The notes under the pieces are model-generated. The model saw only the letters and a program-made list of their open reading frames with translations, was not told the origin of the DNA and did no database searches. Both the position numbers and the translations under genes were made by a program. Of a stretch of DNA of 64,000 nucleotides, positions 44,139 to 52,627 are shown in pieces (positions within the stretch are counted from its first letter, which is position 1; each line of letters starts with the position of its first letter). Source of the DNA: F1-120-MAGs238 sp964484185 (GTDB lineage Bacteria > Planctomycetota > Phycisphaerae > Phycisphaerales > UBA1924); NCBI GenBank assembly GCA_964484185.1, contig CAZAEQ010000024.1:1-64000 (forward strand). Direction: 5' to 3'.

Positions 44139-45188
44139 ATGGATGAAACTCCGGAACAACCTCCAGCAGCTTCGCCAAATCAGCCGCTTTCTCCGCACCA
44201 TTGCACAGGCTGCGGCGCGGGCCTTCGCGAAGATCTAGGAGCGTGTGTCTATTGCGGAACCCGGTGCGTGAGAATTCCAGGCCCAGTCGCGCCTACTCCT
44301 CCAGCTGAGCCAGAAATTCCCCTGACGGTGCCGCAGGATGCGCTTTGCCGTGGCTGCGGATACGCACTCATCGGCTTGCAGATTTCGGATTTCTGTCCAG
44401 AATGCGGCCGCCCCGTGCTCGAATCTGTCCGTGGCGATGAACTCCGATTCTGTGATCCAAAGTATCTTCAGTCGCTGCACCGCGGCATTGTCCTGATTCA
44501 AGCAAGTCTCGTTTCCCTACTGATCATCACAGTTTTAACAATTCTTGTTCAATCTGTGATTGGGGGTGGCCTCGCGGCCCAGTCAATCACTTCCTTCCTA
44601 AGTCTGGTGCCCGCCGCAATCTCTCTTGCTGGCTGGTACATAGTCTCTGTGCCCGATCCCGGCGTGAACCTTGAGGACAAAGGCGACAAGCCGCGCAAAG
44701 TACTGCGAATCGCAGCGATTGTGAATGCGGGAGCGGCCCTGTTTGCAGGAGTTGTTGGTGTGTTCGCACCTCAAACAGTGAATTTCGCGGGAGGACTGAA
44801 CCAACTCACGCCGGCTGCGCTCCTTGCCGGTGTAGCGGGGCTTGCAAATCTTGCTTCAATCATTGCGTTTGTCATTCAGTACTTCGCCGCGATGAAATAT
44901 CTCGCATGGCTTGCCCCGCGAATCCCCAATTACGAACTTCAACAATACGTGACAAGCAAAACATGGCTGATCGCGTTACTCTTTTTCCCCGGCTGCTGCC
45001 TGGCAGGCATTCCCGCAATCGTTGCCATTGTCCTCTATTACCTCCTCCTTGGCAGATTCCGTATTGACTTTAAACGCATTCGACTCGAATCTACTGGTAG
45101 CTCAGAACTCTGGAATGATCTCATTCAGATCGCAGCACCGCAGAATCTTGGGCAGAATCCACCCTCCCAACCCCCAAACGCACCCTAA
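44139..45188 (+). CDS. Multi-pass membrane protein with N-terminal zinc ribbon
   Basis: 349 residues from ATG 44139 (AAAGG nine bases upstream). The N-terminus has two Cys pairs typical of a zinc ribbon (CTGCGAG...CVYCGTRC, CRGCGYAL...CPECGRP). Five or six hydrophobic helices follow between 110 and 300. The C-terminus is Pro/Gln-rich. The fold is common in planctomycete genomes, but no function is known. It ends 114 bp before rpsP. Confidence 0.8.
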   Translation: MDETPEQPPAASPNQPLSPHHCTGCGAGLREDLGACVYCGTRCVRIPGPVAPTPPAEPEIPLTVPQDALCRGCGYALIGLQISDFCPECGRPVLESVRGDELRFCDPKYLQSLHRGIVLIQASLVSLLIITVLTILVQSVIGGGLAAQSITSFLSLVPAAISLAGWYIVSVPDPGVNLEDKGDKPRKVLRIAAIVNAGAALFAGVVGVFAPQTVNFAGGLNQLTPAALLAGVAGLANLASIIAFVIQYFAAMKYLAWLAPRIPNYELQQYVTSKTWLIALLFFPGCCLAGIPAIVAIVLYYLLLGRFRIDFKRIRLESTGSSELWNDLIQIAAPQNLGQNPPSQPPNAP

Positions 45189-45292
45189 TCCTTTTGTCAT
45201 TGACCAGTTGCCACACCGCAAGATACGGCTATTATCTGGGCTCGCTTTTCAAACTGCTGGTCCGCCCGCCTTTGGGGCATTTTAGGTCACTT

Positions 45293-45298
45293 GGAGGT
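45293..45298 (+). promoter_or_regulatory. GGAGGT ribosome site of rpsP, deciding a TTG start
   Basis: GGAGGT followed by TTG at 45303 with five bases between GGAGG and the start. An upstream in-frame TTG at 45291 overlaps the site and is unlikely. Confidence 0.75.
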
Positions 45299-45302
45299 TC
45301 GC

Positions 45303-45659
45303 TTGGTTCGTCTTCGCATGCAGCGTCTCGGTCGTCACAATCACCCGTTCTACCGCATCGCGGCAGTTGATAGCCGCACGCGCCGCGATGGCCCGGTTCT
45401 CGAAGATCTCGGCTGGTACGACCCATGCAGCAAGGATCTTGCCAAGCAAGTCCTGATCAATGAAGAGCGCGTCAAGTACTGGCTCTCAAAGGGCGCACAG
45501 GCTTCAGACACGCTCAACGACATGCTCGCCAAGCGCAATCTTGTCGATGTTGAAAAGTGGAACAAGGCTCGCGCTTCACGCAAGAAGGCAGTCCTCGCCC
45601 GCAAAGAACGCCTCGCCGCCGAAGCGCTCATCCCCAAGAAGCCAGCCAAAAAGGCCTGA
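45303..45659 (+). CDS. rpsP: 30S ribosomal protein S16
   Basis: 118 residues from TTG 45303. MVRLRMQRLGRHNHPFYRIA and the AVDSRTRRDGPVLEDLGWYDP block are typical of S16, which stabilises the small subunit near the 5' domain of 16S rRNA. The C-terminal Lys-rich tail (KKPAKKA) is somewhat longer than in E. coli. A strong terminator separates it from trmD. rimM, which often follows rpsP, is missing here. Confidence 0.96.
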   Translation: MVRLRMQRLGRHNHPFYRIAAVDSRTRRDGPVLEDLGWYDPCSKDLAKQVLINEERVKYWLSKGAQASDTLNDMLAKRNLVDVEKWNKARASRKKAVLARKERLAAEALIPKKPAKKA

Positions 45660-45687
45660 GCCTCGCTTGATATCTTGAATACTTTCG

Positions 45688-45722
45688 CGAGGCTCGACAC
45701 ACGTCGAGCCTCGTTTGCTTTT
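45688..45722 (+). terminator. Intrinsic terminator between rpsP and trmD
   Basis: CGAGGCTCGAC and GTCGAGCCTCG form a perfect 11-bp stem with a 4-base loop followed by TTTGCTTTT. Confidence 0.9.
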
Positions 45723-45735
45723 AGAATGTCTTTGG

Positions 45736-45790
45736 GTTTCCCTAATGCCTGATGCCTAGTGCCTAATGCCTGTACCGTCCAGAGCGACAC
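45736..45790 (+). repeat. 55-bp repeat, copy before trmD
   Basis: Starts GTTTCCCTAATGCCT and contains four ATGCCT/GTGCCT-type units, ending CCAGAGCGACAC. It matches the copy after trmD at 51 of 55 positions. Confidence 0.85.
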
Positions 45791-45803
45791 GTTGGAATCG
45801 AAC

Positions 45804-46550
45804 ATGTCACTTCGAATAGACATCCTCACCACTTTCCCCGAGATGTTCAGCCCGGAATCTCCCGCTGCACTCGGCCTTTCTATTCCATCCCGCGCCCGCG
45901 CTGCGGGCCTGGTCGATTGGCACGCGACTGACATTCGCACATTCACAACTAACAAACATCGCAAGACCGATGATCGCCCATTTGGCGGCGGCCCCGGCAT
46001 GGTCATGATGTGCCAACCGATCTGGGACGCAGTGCAGGGTGTCGAAGCCCTCGACCCCCGACCCGCTACTCGCATCCTGCTCACGCCGCAAGGAATTCCA
46101 CTCTCGCAATCGCTCGTCGAACAACTTTCCCAAAAGCCCAGACTCCTCATGATCGCCGGCCACTACGAAGGCCTCGATGAACGGGTCATCCAGAAACTCG
46201 CCCCCATCGAAATCAGCCTCGGCGATTACGTCCTGTCCGGAGGCGAGCTCGCAGCCATGGTCCTCATGGACGCCGTTATCCGCCTCCTTCCCGGCGCACT
46301 CGGCGATGAAGGTTCAGCCATCGAAGACAGCTTCGCTCTCGATCCCCAGAAGGGCACACCCCTCGAAGGCCAGCGTCTCCTCGATCACCCCCACTACACC
46401 AAACCCAGAGAATGGGAAGGTTTGGAAGTCCCCGAAATCCTTCTTTCCGGCGACCACGCCAAAATCGCCCAATGGCGTCTCCAGCAACGACTTTCACGCA
46501 CCCAAGACCGCCGCCCAGACTTGCTTGATCCGAGTTTCCCTAATGCCTAA
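45804..46550 (+). CDS. trmD: tRNA (guanine37-N1)-methyltransferase
   Basis: 248 residues from the ATG at 45804 (the longer in-frame start at 45759 lies within the repeat). It methylates G37 next to the anticodon to prevent frameshifts. Motifs: FPEMFSP, RPFGGGPGMVM, IAGHYEGLDERV (SPOUT knot) and SLGDYVLSGGELAAM. The last codons (SFPNA and stop) lie in the second repeat copy, so the natural C-terminus has been shaped by it. The order rpsP-trmD-rplS is standard apart from the missing rimM. Confidence 0.96.
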   Translation: MSLRIDILTTFPEMFSPESPAALGLSIPSRARAAGLVDWHATDIRTFTTNKHRKTDDRPFGGGPGMVMMCQPIWDAVQGVEALDPRPATRILLTPQGIPLSQSLVEQLSQKPRLLMIAGHYEGLDERVIQKLAPIEISLGDYVLSGGELAAMVLMDAVIRLLPGALGDEGSAIEDSFALDPQKGTPLEGQRLLDHPHYTKPREWEGLEVPEILLSGDHAKIAQWRLQQRLSRTQDRRPDLLDPSFPNA

Positions 46551-46588
46551 TGCCTATTGCCTAATGCCTGTAACTTCCAGAGCGACAC
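46534..46588 (+). repeat. 55-bp repeat, copy after trmD
   Basis: Same orientation as the copy at 45736, with four differences. It overlaps the last codons of trmD. A shorter inverted relative (TGCCTAGTGCC core, 52043-52062) occurs upstream of the rRNA methyltransferase. Confidence 0.85.
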
Positions 46589-46728
46589 ACCCGATCACCT
46601 GTGTCCCTAACAAACTTCGTTTGAAACTGGACCCGCATCACTGGTAGGTCTACACTTACCCCCTTCTCCAAACCCGGCCAGTTCGGTTTTTGGAGCATTT
46701 TCAGCATTTAGAACTAGACAGGATTCCT

Positions 46729-47166
46729 ATGTCCCGCCAGCTCATTCTCGAAAACATCAACGCTTCCGTCCTCAAGAAGGACATTCCAAACATCTACGTG
46801 GGTGACACTCTGTCCGTCCACTTCCGCATCGTCGAAGGCGATAAGGAACGTACCCAGGTTTTCACCGGCGTCGTCATCAGCCATCACGGCCGCGGCATCG
46901 ATGAAATCATGACCATCCGCAAGCTCGTTGACGATGTTGGCGTCGAACGCACATTCAGCGTGCACGCCCCCACCATCGCCAAGTTCGACGTCATCCGTCG
47001 TGCTGACTCACGTCGCGCCAAGCTCTACTTCCTCCGCGATCGTCAGGGCAAGAGCCAGCGCCTCCGCGATCGTCGTCGCGGCCTCAAGCACATCGCCGGC
47101 GACCGCGCTTCCGGTGGCACATCTTCGCCGCAGGCCCCCAAGGCCGCAGCGCCTGCCACCACCTGA
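46729..47166 (+). CDS. rplS: 50S ribosomal protein L19
   Basis: 145 residues from ATG 46729, with AGGA five bases upstream. Family blocks: IYVGDTLSVHFRIVEGDKER, QVFTGVVISHHGRGIDEIMTIR, and SRRAKLYFLRDRQGKSQR. L19 lies at the subunit interface. A C-terminal extension rich in Ala, Pro and Ser (GGTSSPQAPKAAAPATT) is not part of the core. A terminator follows. Confidence 0.96.
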   Translation: MSRQLILENINASVLKKDIPNIYVGDTLSVHFRIVEGDKERTQVFTGVVISHHGRGIDEIMTIRKLVDDVGVERTFSVHAPTIAKFDVIRRADSRRAKLYFLRDRQGKSQRLRDRRRGLKHIAGDRASGGTSSPQAPKAAAPATT

Positions 47167-47193
47167 GCCAATCAGCCATTTGAATTTCAAACG

Positions 47194-47225
47194 GACCCGT
47201 GCTCAGCGCGGGTCTGTTCTTTTTT
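47194..47225 (+). terminator. Intrinsic terminator of rplS
   Basis: GACCCG and CGGGTC form a stem around a 9-base loop, followed by TGTTCTTTTTT. Confidence 0.85.
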
Positions 47226-47258
47226 GGAACGGCCAACTTGTTGGTCCTACCGTGCGCC

Positions 47259-48305
47259 ATGAGAGCGATTGTCGTAGAACGCCAGGGCAACCCCGTCACT
47301 CCCAATATCAAGTTTCGCACTGATTGGCCAGACCTTGCCGCGCCCGCACCGGGCTATGCCAATATCAAAACCCTCGCGACCGCATTCAATCAAATGGACC
47401 TCTGGGTAGGCCGCGGTGTTCCTGGTCTCTCCCTCCAATACCCGCGCATCTCCGGCTGCGATTCCTGCGGCATCGTTGAATCCGTCGGCCCCGGCGTTGA
47501 CCCTGCATGGATCGGCCGCAAAGTCATTCCCAACGCCGCAGTCCGCCTAAGCGAACGCGCCCATCCCGATGACCCATCCAATTCAACACTCGCCCCACTC
47601 TTTGAACTCATCGGCGAACATCACAATGGAATGATGGCCGAGAAATTCACCATGCCAATCACCGGCCTGGTGGCTGTCAATCCGAATTCCGAACCCACCG
47701 AAGCCGCCGCATTTCCGCTCTGCTTCCTGACCGCCTGGAGCATGATGGTCACCAAAGGCCAGTTGCGAGCAGGACAAAACGTCCTTATCACCGGAATCGG
47801 CGGCGGCGTTGCCACCAGCGCACTGGCCATCGCCAAACACTTTGGCTGCCGCGTCATTGTCACCAGTCGTCAGCAATGGAAACTCGATAAGGCCAAAGCT
47901 CTCGGCGCCGATGCAGGAATTCTGGATGCTGGCCAAGACTGGTCCAAAGACATCCGCGCATTCACCAATAAACGCGGCGTAGATATGGCCGTAGACACCA
48001 GCGGCAAAGCTACTCACCTCAACTCCATAAAAAGCCTCGGCCGCGGCGGCGCATATGTCACCGCCGGCTGCACCAGTGGCCCCGATGCAACAACCGACCT
48101 GGCCCGCATCTTCTGGAATCAACTCCGAATCCTCGGCTCCACGATGGGTTCAACCGATGAACTCAAAGAACTCGCCGCGCTCTACAACGCTGGCAAACTC
48201 AAACCCGTCGTCGATCAGGTCTTTAAGCCTGAAGACGCCGCCAAGGCGTACGCCCGGCTCGAAAGTTCGGAACAGTTCGGCAAAATAGTTATCAACTGGC
48301 AGTAA
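47259..48305 (+). CDS. Zinc-type alcohol dehydrogenase-like protein (MDR superfamily)
   Basis: 348 residues from ATG 47259. It has the MDR layout: N-terminal GroES-like domain (SGCDSCGIVESVGPGVD) and a Rossmann domain with the nucleotide-binding stretch ITGIGGGVATSALAIAKHFG and SRQQWKLDKAKALGAD. No structural four-Cys zinc lobe is present, and catalytic zinc ligands are not clear, so it is nearer the quinone-oxidoreductase-like group. Substrate unknown. The next gene is only 20 bp away. Confidence 0.87.
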   Translation: MRAIVVERQGNPVTPNIKFRTDWPDLAAPAPGYANIKTLATAFNQMDLWVGRGVPGLSLQYPRISGCDSCGIVESVGPGVDPAWIGRKVIPNAAVRLSERAHPDDPSNSTLAPLFELIGEHHNGMMAEKFTMPITGLVAVNPNSEPTEAAAFPLCFLTAWSMMVTKGQLRAGQNVLITGIGGGVATSALAIAKHFGCRVIVTSRQQWKLDKAKALGADAGILDAGQDWSKDIRAFTNKRGVDMAVDTSGKATHLNSIKSLGRGGAYVTAGCTSGPDATTDLARIFWNQLRILGSTMGSTDELKELAALYNAGKLKPVVDQVFKPEDAAKAYARLESSEQFGKIVINWQ

Positions 48306-48325
48306 TTTGGAGGTATGATCTCACC

Positions 48326-49765
48326 ATGAACAATCGCTCAATCGTCGCCGTCGCCGCCGTTGCAGGTCTTGCCTCAGTTGCCTTCAGCGCTGAAACTATC
48401 AAGACGCTGATCATCACCGGCAAAAACAACCACAACTGGCGCTACACCAGCCGTGCACACCAGGATGCACTCGAAGCCACCGGCCGTTTCGATGTGACGA
48501 TCACTGATGATCCCAAGACAACGCTTGAGAACGCTGGCGAACTGAGCAAATATCAGTTGCTCGTCCTCGACTACAACGACCCCGACACGCGCTGGGGCGA
48601 CACTGCTGAGAAGAACTTTGAAAAGGCAGTCGAGAATGGCGCAGGCGTAGTTGCGATTCATGCCGCCAACAACGCGTTCAAGGGCTGGACCAATTACGAA
48701 AAGATGCTCGGCCTCATGTGGCGCGAAGGCGCGGGCCATGGCAACTTCCACGAGTTCACTGTTGACATTGTCGACAAGAGCCATCCGATCACCGCCAGCA
48801 GCAGCAACTGGGGATCATTCAAGACCACGGATGAACTCTACCACAAACTCTCAAACCCGCAGCAAGCCCAATACCACCTGCTCGCGCAAGCCATGTCCAG
48901 CAAAGAGTCCAAGGGCAGCGGCGCTGTCGAACCCATGCTCTTCACGCTCAGCTACGGCAAGGGCCGCATCGTCGCAACTCCGCTCGGCCACGTCTGGGAA
49001 GGCAGCGACTCGAACAAAGTCTCCATCGCCAACCCGGCGTTCAAGTCCATCATCGCCCGCAGCGGCGAGTGGGCCGCGACTGGCAAAGTCACCTTGCCCA
49101 CAGAATGGAAAGATGTCCGCACGCACAACACGTTGACTGAAGCAGAAAAGAAAGATGGCTGGACACTGCTCTTTGATGGAAAGACTCCGCAGTTCCACAC
49201 CTTCGGGCAAACATCCTTCCCCGACAGCGGCCCCGACAAAGGCTGGAAGATCATCGATGGCGAACTGCGTCTGCTCACCGGCGGCAGCGGCGATCTTGCC
49301 ACCAATCAGGAATACGGCGATTTCGAGTTTGAACTCGAATGGAAGATCGGCCCCGGCGGCAACAGTGGCGTGATGTACCGCTGCACCGAAGACCACAAGT
49401 ACCCGTGGGAAACGGGCCCGGAGATGCAGATCCTCGATGACTCCAAACACGCCGATGGCAAAAAGCCCAAGACTCGCGCCGGCACGCTCTACGACCTGAT
49501 CCCCTGCTCCGCCGATGTCTGCCGCCCACCCGGCGAATGGAACCGCGCCAAGATTTCAATCAAGGGCACGCACTATCAGCATTTCCTCAACGGCATCAAG
49601 ATCGTCGATGTCGACACAACAAGCGAAGAATTCAAGACTGCGTACAAAGCCAGCAAGTGGCCGGGCATGAAGGACTACAACACCAAGCCCAAGGGCCACA
49701 TTTGTCTGCAGGACCACGGCGATCCGGTCGCGTTCCGCAATATCAAGGTGCGCGAACTGAAGTAA
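48326..49765 (+). CDS. Secreted ThuA-like plus DUF1080 (3-keto-disaccharide hydrolase type) protein
   Basis: 479 residues with a signal peptide (1-22). Residues 25-245 are ThuA-like (glutamine-amidotransferase fold; LIITGKNNHNWRYTS, VVAIHAANNAFKGW, GRIVATPLGHVWEG). Residues 275-479 are the DUF1080 / 3-keto-disaccharide hydrolase lectin-like domain (GWTLLFDGKTPQFHTF, YGDFEFELEWKI, NSGVMYRC). It is presumed to act on sugars outside the cytoplasm. GGAGG lies 12 bases upstream of the ATG, which is long. Both families are typical of planctomycetes and relatives. Confidence 0.9.
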   Translation: MNNRSIVAVAAVAGLASVAFSAETIKTLIITGKNNHNWRYTSRAHQDALEATGRFDVTITDDPKTTLENAGELSKYQLLVLDYNDPDTRWGDTAEKNFEKAVENGAGVVAIHAANNAFKGWTNYEKMLGLMWREGAGHGNFHEFTVDIVDKSHPITASSSNWGSFKTTDELYHKLSNPQQAQYHLLAQAMSSKESKGSGAVEPMLFTLSYGKGRIVATPLGHVWEGSDSNKVSIANPAFKSIIARSGEWAATGKVTLPTEWKDVRTHNTLTEAEKKDGWTLLFDGKTPQFHTFGQTSFPDSGPDKGWKIIDGELRLLTGGSGDLATNQEYGDFEFELEWKIGPGGNSGVMYRCTEDHKYPWETGPEMQILDDSKHADGKKPKTRAGTLYDLIPCSADVCRPPGEWNRAKISIKGTHYQHFLNGIKIVDVDTTSEEFKTAYKASKWPGMKDYNTKPKGHICLQDHGDPVAFRNIKVRELK

Positions 49766-49814
49766 TCCCGCTCGCTCTCCCTGCAAGTGCGTCTCAAAAG
49801 GTCGGTGTCTTTTA

Positions 49815-49986
49815 GCGCAGAGGCCGCAGAAACGCAGAGATAGGAACGAGAAAGGCAGAGGAGGAGGGTTCAAGACCTTTGCTCCTTAGCCCTTCTTATC
49901 CTGTCCATTCTGTATATCCATGTTAATATTCTTTTGTCTCTCTCGTTCCTGTCTCTGCGTCTCGGCGGTCTCAGCGCCCTCTGCGT
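49815..49986. repeat. Imperfect inverted repeat of GCAGAG-rich arms
   Basis: The left arm (about 49815-49855) and the right arm (about 49936-49986) are imperfect inverted copies; the clearest shared block is CGCAGAGATAGGAACGAGAAAG against the complement of CTCTCGTTCCTGTCTCTGCG. The right arm has an extra stretch. The element fills the 250-bp gap between two convergent genes. Confidence 0.7.
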
Positions 49987-50015
49987 ACAAGACGCAGATC
50001 ACCGCAGCATACAAA

Positions 50016-50816
50016 TCAGTTCCCGTCGCGATAGTCCATGTCATCCCAGCTCTTTGGGTCCAGCACGACTGCGGTCTTGACGAATCCTGCGTGACCATCG
50101 AGGTACATCACGTTTGATCCAGTGCCATGCCGCGTGCCTGAGACTCTTGCGACAGTCCAGGGCGTGCTGGTGTCTGAATTGTCATAATGCGAATTGCGCC
50201 AGGTGTCATAGACCTCGGCGATCCGCGCTTCAACTGCAGTATCCACGCCCCATGCATTGGCGCGGAAGTTGTCCCAGTCATCGGCCAGGCACGTCATATA
50301 CAACGTCGTCGCGGGGAACTGCATCATCGCCAGCGTGGTCGGCGCTTTGGGATACGCCCCGAGAATGTTTGGCCCGCGGAAGCCCACCCCATTACACACA
50401 TAGTGCACCTGGTGCTTGTCTTTCTGCCGCGAAGGATCTTTGTACACGCCCTCACTGGCAAAGCGATCGCCGATCCCATTGTCCGGCTCGGCGGCGTTGG
50501 CGTTTGGATTCAGATACGGCCGCAGGTTGTACGCCCATGAGATATTCGCACCCGACCCCGGATACTGCGGCACCTGCGGCCCATTAGGCGCCTCGCTCCC
50601 ACCCGCTGACCGAGGCACATACTCCTTGCGCTCATTGGAAAACATCGCCAGCGCCGCGGCGATCTGTTTTTGGTTCGCCAGACATTTGATCTGCCTACCC
50701 GCCTCGCGAGCTTTGCCGATTGCTGGCAATAGCAACGCGATCAGGATCGCGATGATCGCGATGACGACCAGCAACTCAATGAGCGTGAAGCCTGACTTGT
50801 TGCCGCGTGTGCTCAT
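50016..50816 (-). CDS. Pseudopilin-like protein (DUF1559 type, H-X9-DG)
   Basis: 266 residues with a type IV prepilin-like N-terminus (GFTLIELLVVIAIIAILIALLLP), cleaved before F by prepilin peptidase. The rest is a soluble domain with RHGTGSNVMYLDGHAGFV, the H-X9-DG motif of the expanded planctomycete family. The role is unknown; it may be a minor pilin-like export or surface protein of a type II secretion-like system. Confidence 0.92.
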   Translation of the reverse strand: MSTRGNKSGFTLIELLVVIAIIAILIALLLPAIGKAREAGRQIKCLANQKQIAAALAMFSNERKEYVPRSAGGSEAPNGPQVPQYPGSGANISWAYNLRPYLNPNANAAEPDNGIGDRFASEGVYKDPSRQKDKHQVHYVCNGVGFRGPNILGAYPKAPTTLAMMQFPATTLYMTCLADDWDNFRANAWGVDTAVEARIAEVYDTWRNSHYDNSDTSTPWTVARVSGTRHGTGSNVMYLDGHAGFVKTAVVLDPKSWDDMDYRDGN

Positions 50817-50969
50817 GGTGCATCCTCTGGTGACCTATCTAGACGCTCAGCATACCAGAACCCGGCATCACAGGAAGCCCATTTTGCAGCAAATTTCCTT
50901 TGTTCCGTGTGGTGAGAGACGCTGAGCCGAAAGTCCCAAGGCAACCCACTCATCTACGCTCGGGGCTCG

Positions 50970-52016
50970 TTACGAGAGCGTAAATGCCCGAGCGGCGAAG
51001 CGTTCTGTTTCGCGGGCGAAGTCGATTGGCGTCGGCGGGAGGTTGAGCCAGCGGGGCTGCGTGCCCAGGCCCTTGACTATTTCTTTGTCGAGGCGGCCGG
51101 GGCGGCAGAGTTCGGTGGTGTTGGTGGAGGCGAAGATGACGCCGCGGGGATTGAGGATTGCGGCGGATTCTTTGACGAGGCGTGCGTAGTCATCGACGCT
51201 GCTCCAGGGGCGGATGCCTTTTTTCTTGGAGCCGGCGGCGAAGCTGGGCGGGTCGAGGACGATGAAGTCAAAGGTGAGGTTTTTGCGGCGGGCGTAGGTG
51301 AGGAATTCGAATGTGTCCATCTTGGCAAAGCGGTGTTGCGCTATGTCGAGGTTGTTGTGAGCGAATGAGCGTTTGCCCCAGTCGAGGTAGCGGCCGGAGA
51401 CATCGACGCTGGCGGTGTGGGCGCCGGAGAGCGCGGCGGCAACGGAGAATGCGCAGGTGTATGCGAAGGTGTTGAGTACGGTCGGGGCGGGCTTTTTGGC
51501 GGCAGCGCGTTCGGTGGCCAGGGCGCGGACTTTGTTGGCGAGCCAGCGGCGGTTGTCGCGCTGATCGAGGAAGAGGCCGGTGGAGAGGCCATCGTACAAG
51601 CGGATTTCGAGAGACCAGCCGTGTTCCTGGATGAGAAACGACTCGGGGAGTTGCTCGCCTGCGGCCGGGATTGGGTCAGTGACGCAGGCTGGAAGTTCGC
51701 CGCCGAGCTTGGAGCGGTCTTTAGCGAAGGGCTTTTTATAGACCGCGCGGACACCAAGGGGGGCGAGTGCTTCGAGGATGGTCTTTGGAGCATCGCTGTT
51801 TTCAAAGTTCTTGGGGGCGCGGCCTTCGTAGATGATGAGGGCTGCGCCGGGGCCGTAGATGTCTATATAGACACCATCGAGGCCATCGGCCAGGCCGGAG
51901 AAAACGCGAAAGGCTTGCGTGAATTTCTTTTCGATGAGCGGTTGGCGAAGTTCGATGGCGCGAGCGAGGAGATCGCGGAGGGAGTGTGATGTGGCTGTGC
52001 GTGACGTGGAAGACAT
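50970..52016 (-). CDS. Class I SAM-dependent rRNA methyltransferase, RlmI-like
   Basis: About 348 residues from ATG 52016; an ATG at 52049 lies in the degenerate repeat and would add 11 residues. It has the layout of the 23S rRNA m5C methyltransferase family: RVFSGLADGLDGVYIDIYG (PUA-like part), SAM-binding LNTFAYTCAFSVAAALSGA, and the catalytic DPPSF in DFIVLDPPSFAAGSKKK. It lies divergent from the DUF1428 gene. Site specificity cannot be inferred. Confidence 0.88.
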   Translation of the reverse strand: MSSTSRTATSHSLRDLLARAIELRQPLIEKKFTQAFRVFSGLADGLDGVYIDIYGPGAALIIYEGRAPKNFENSDAPKTILEALAPLGVRAVYKKPFAKDRSKLGGELPACVTDPIPAAGEQLPESFLIQEHGWSLEIRLYDGLSTGLFLDQRDNRRWLANKVRALATERAAAKKPAPTVLNTFAYTCAFSVAAALSGAHTASVDVSGRYLDWGKRSFAHNNLDIAQHRFAKMDTFEFLTYARRKNLTFDFIVLDPPSFAAGSKKKGIRPWSSVDDYARLVKESAAILNPRGVIFASTNTTELCRPGRLDKEIVKGLGTQPRWLNLPPTPIDFARETERFAARAFTLS

Positions 52017-52042
52017 GAGGGAGAATAGGAGCGGAGAGGCTC

Positions 52043-52062
52043 CAGGCATTTGGCACTAGGCA
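52043..52062 (-). repeat. Short inverted relative of the trmD-flanking repeat
   Basis: TGCCTAGTGCCAAATGCCTG on the minus strand differs from the core of the 45736 copy at one of 20 positions. Confidence 0.6.
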
Positions 52063-52107
52063 ATTTGAAAGACTGTGGGTACACTTGGGACACACAAGGA
52101 GTTATGC

Positions 52108-52470
52108 ATGGCACGGTACATCGATGGTTACGTTCTCCCGGTCCCGAAGAAGAAACTCAAGGCGTACATGACGATGGCGAAGAAGGCTTCAAAGGTCTTC
52201 CTTGAGCACGGCGCGCTGCAGATCTGCGAATCTGCGGGCGAAGACTTGAAGCCGGCGTATGGACTGCCGTTCCCCACAGCGTTTGACGTCAAGCCAACCG
52301 AGACAGTTGTATTTTCCTGGATTATTTATAAATCACGCAAGGACCGTGATCGCGTGAACGCCAAAGTGATGAAAGATCCGCGGCTCGCGAAGATGTGCGA
52401 CCCCAAGAACATGCCGTTTGACTGCGCGCGGATGGTGTTTGGTGGATTCACGATGACTGTGGATGCGTGA
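52108..52470 (+). CDS. DUF1428 family protein
   Basis: 120 residues from ATG 52108, with AAGGAG six bases upstream. It matches the small DUF1428/YbaA family (YIDGYVLPVPKKKLKAYMTM, VVFSWIIYKSRKDRDRVNAKVM, MPFDCARMVFGGF). Function unknown; fold is dimeric alpha-beta barrel in solved members. Confidence 0.9.
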   Translation: MARYIDGYVLPVPKKKLKAYMTMAKKASKVFLEHGALQICESAGEDLKPAYGLPFPTAFDVKPTETVVFSWIIYKSRKDRDRVNAKVMKDPRLAKMCDPKNMPFDCARMVFGGFTMTVDA

Positions 52471-52495
52471 TCGGTTCATCAAGAAGTTAGTTCTG

Positions 52496-52525
52496 ACGGG
52501 TCAATTCACTTGACCCGTTTTTCTT
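52496..52525 (+). terminator. Intrinsic terminator of the DUF1428 gene
   Basis: ACGGGTCAA and TTGACCCGT form a perfect 9-bp stem with a 5-base loop, followed by TTTTCTT. Confidence 0.88.
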
Positions 52526-52542
52526 GCGCTGCGTCTTTAAAG

Positions 52543-52578
52543 AAAACGCTCCACGACACTTTTCAGTGCCGCGGAGCG
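52543..52578 (-). terminator. Intrinsic terminator of the 52628-55333 gene
   Basis: A 14-bp stem (two G-T pairs) around a GAAA loop is followed by TTTTC on the minus strand, 49 bp after the stop. Confidence 0.85.
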
Positions 52579-52627
52579 GAAAGGGTTCGAAGCGCCGTGA
52601 CGCTCCGAGTTCGAGAATCTGAAGCGA

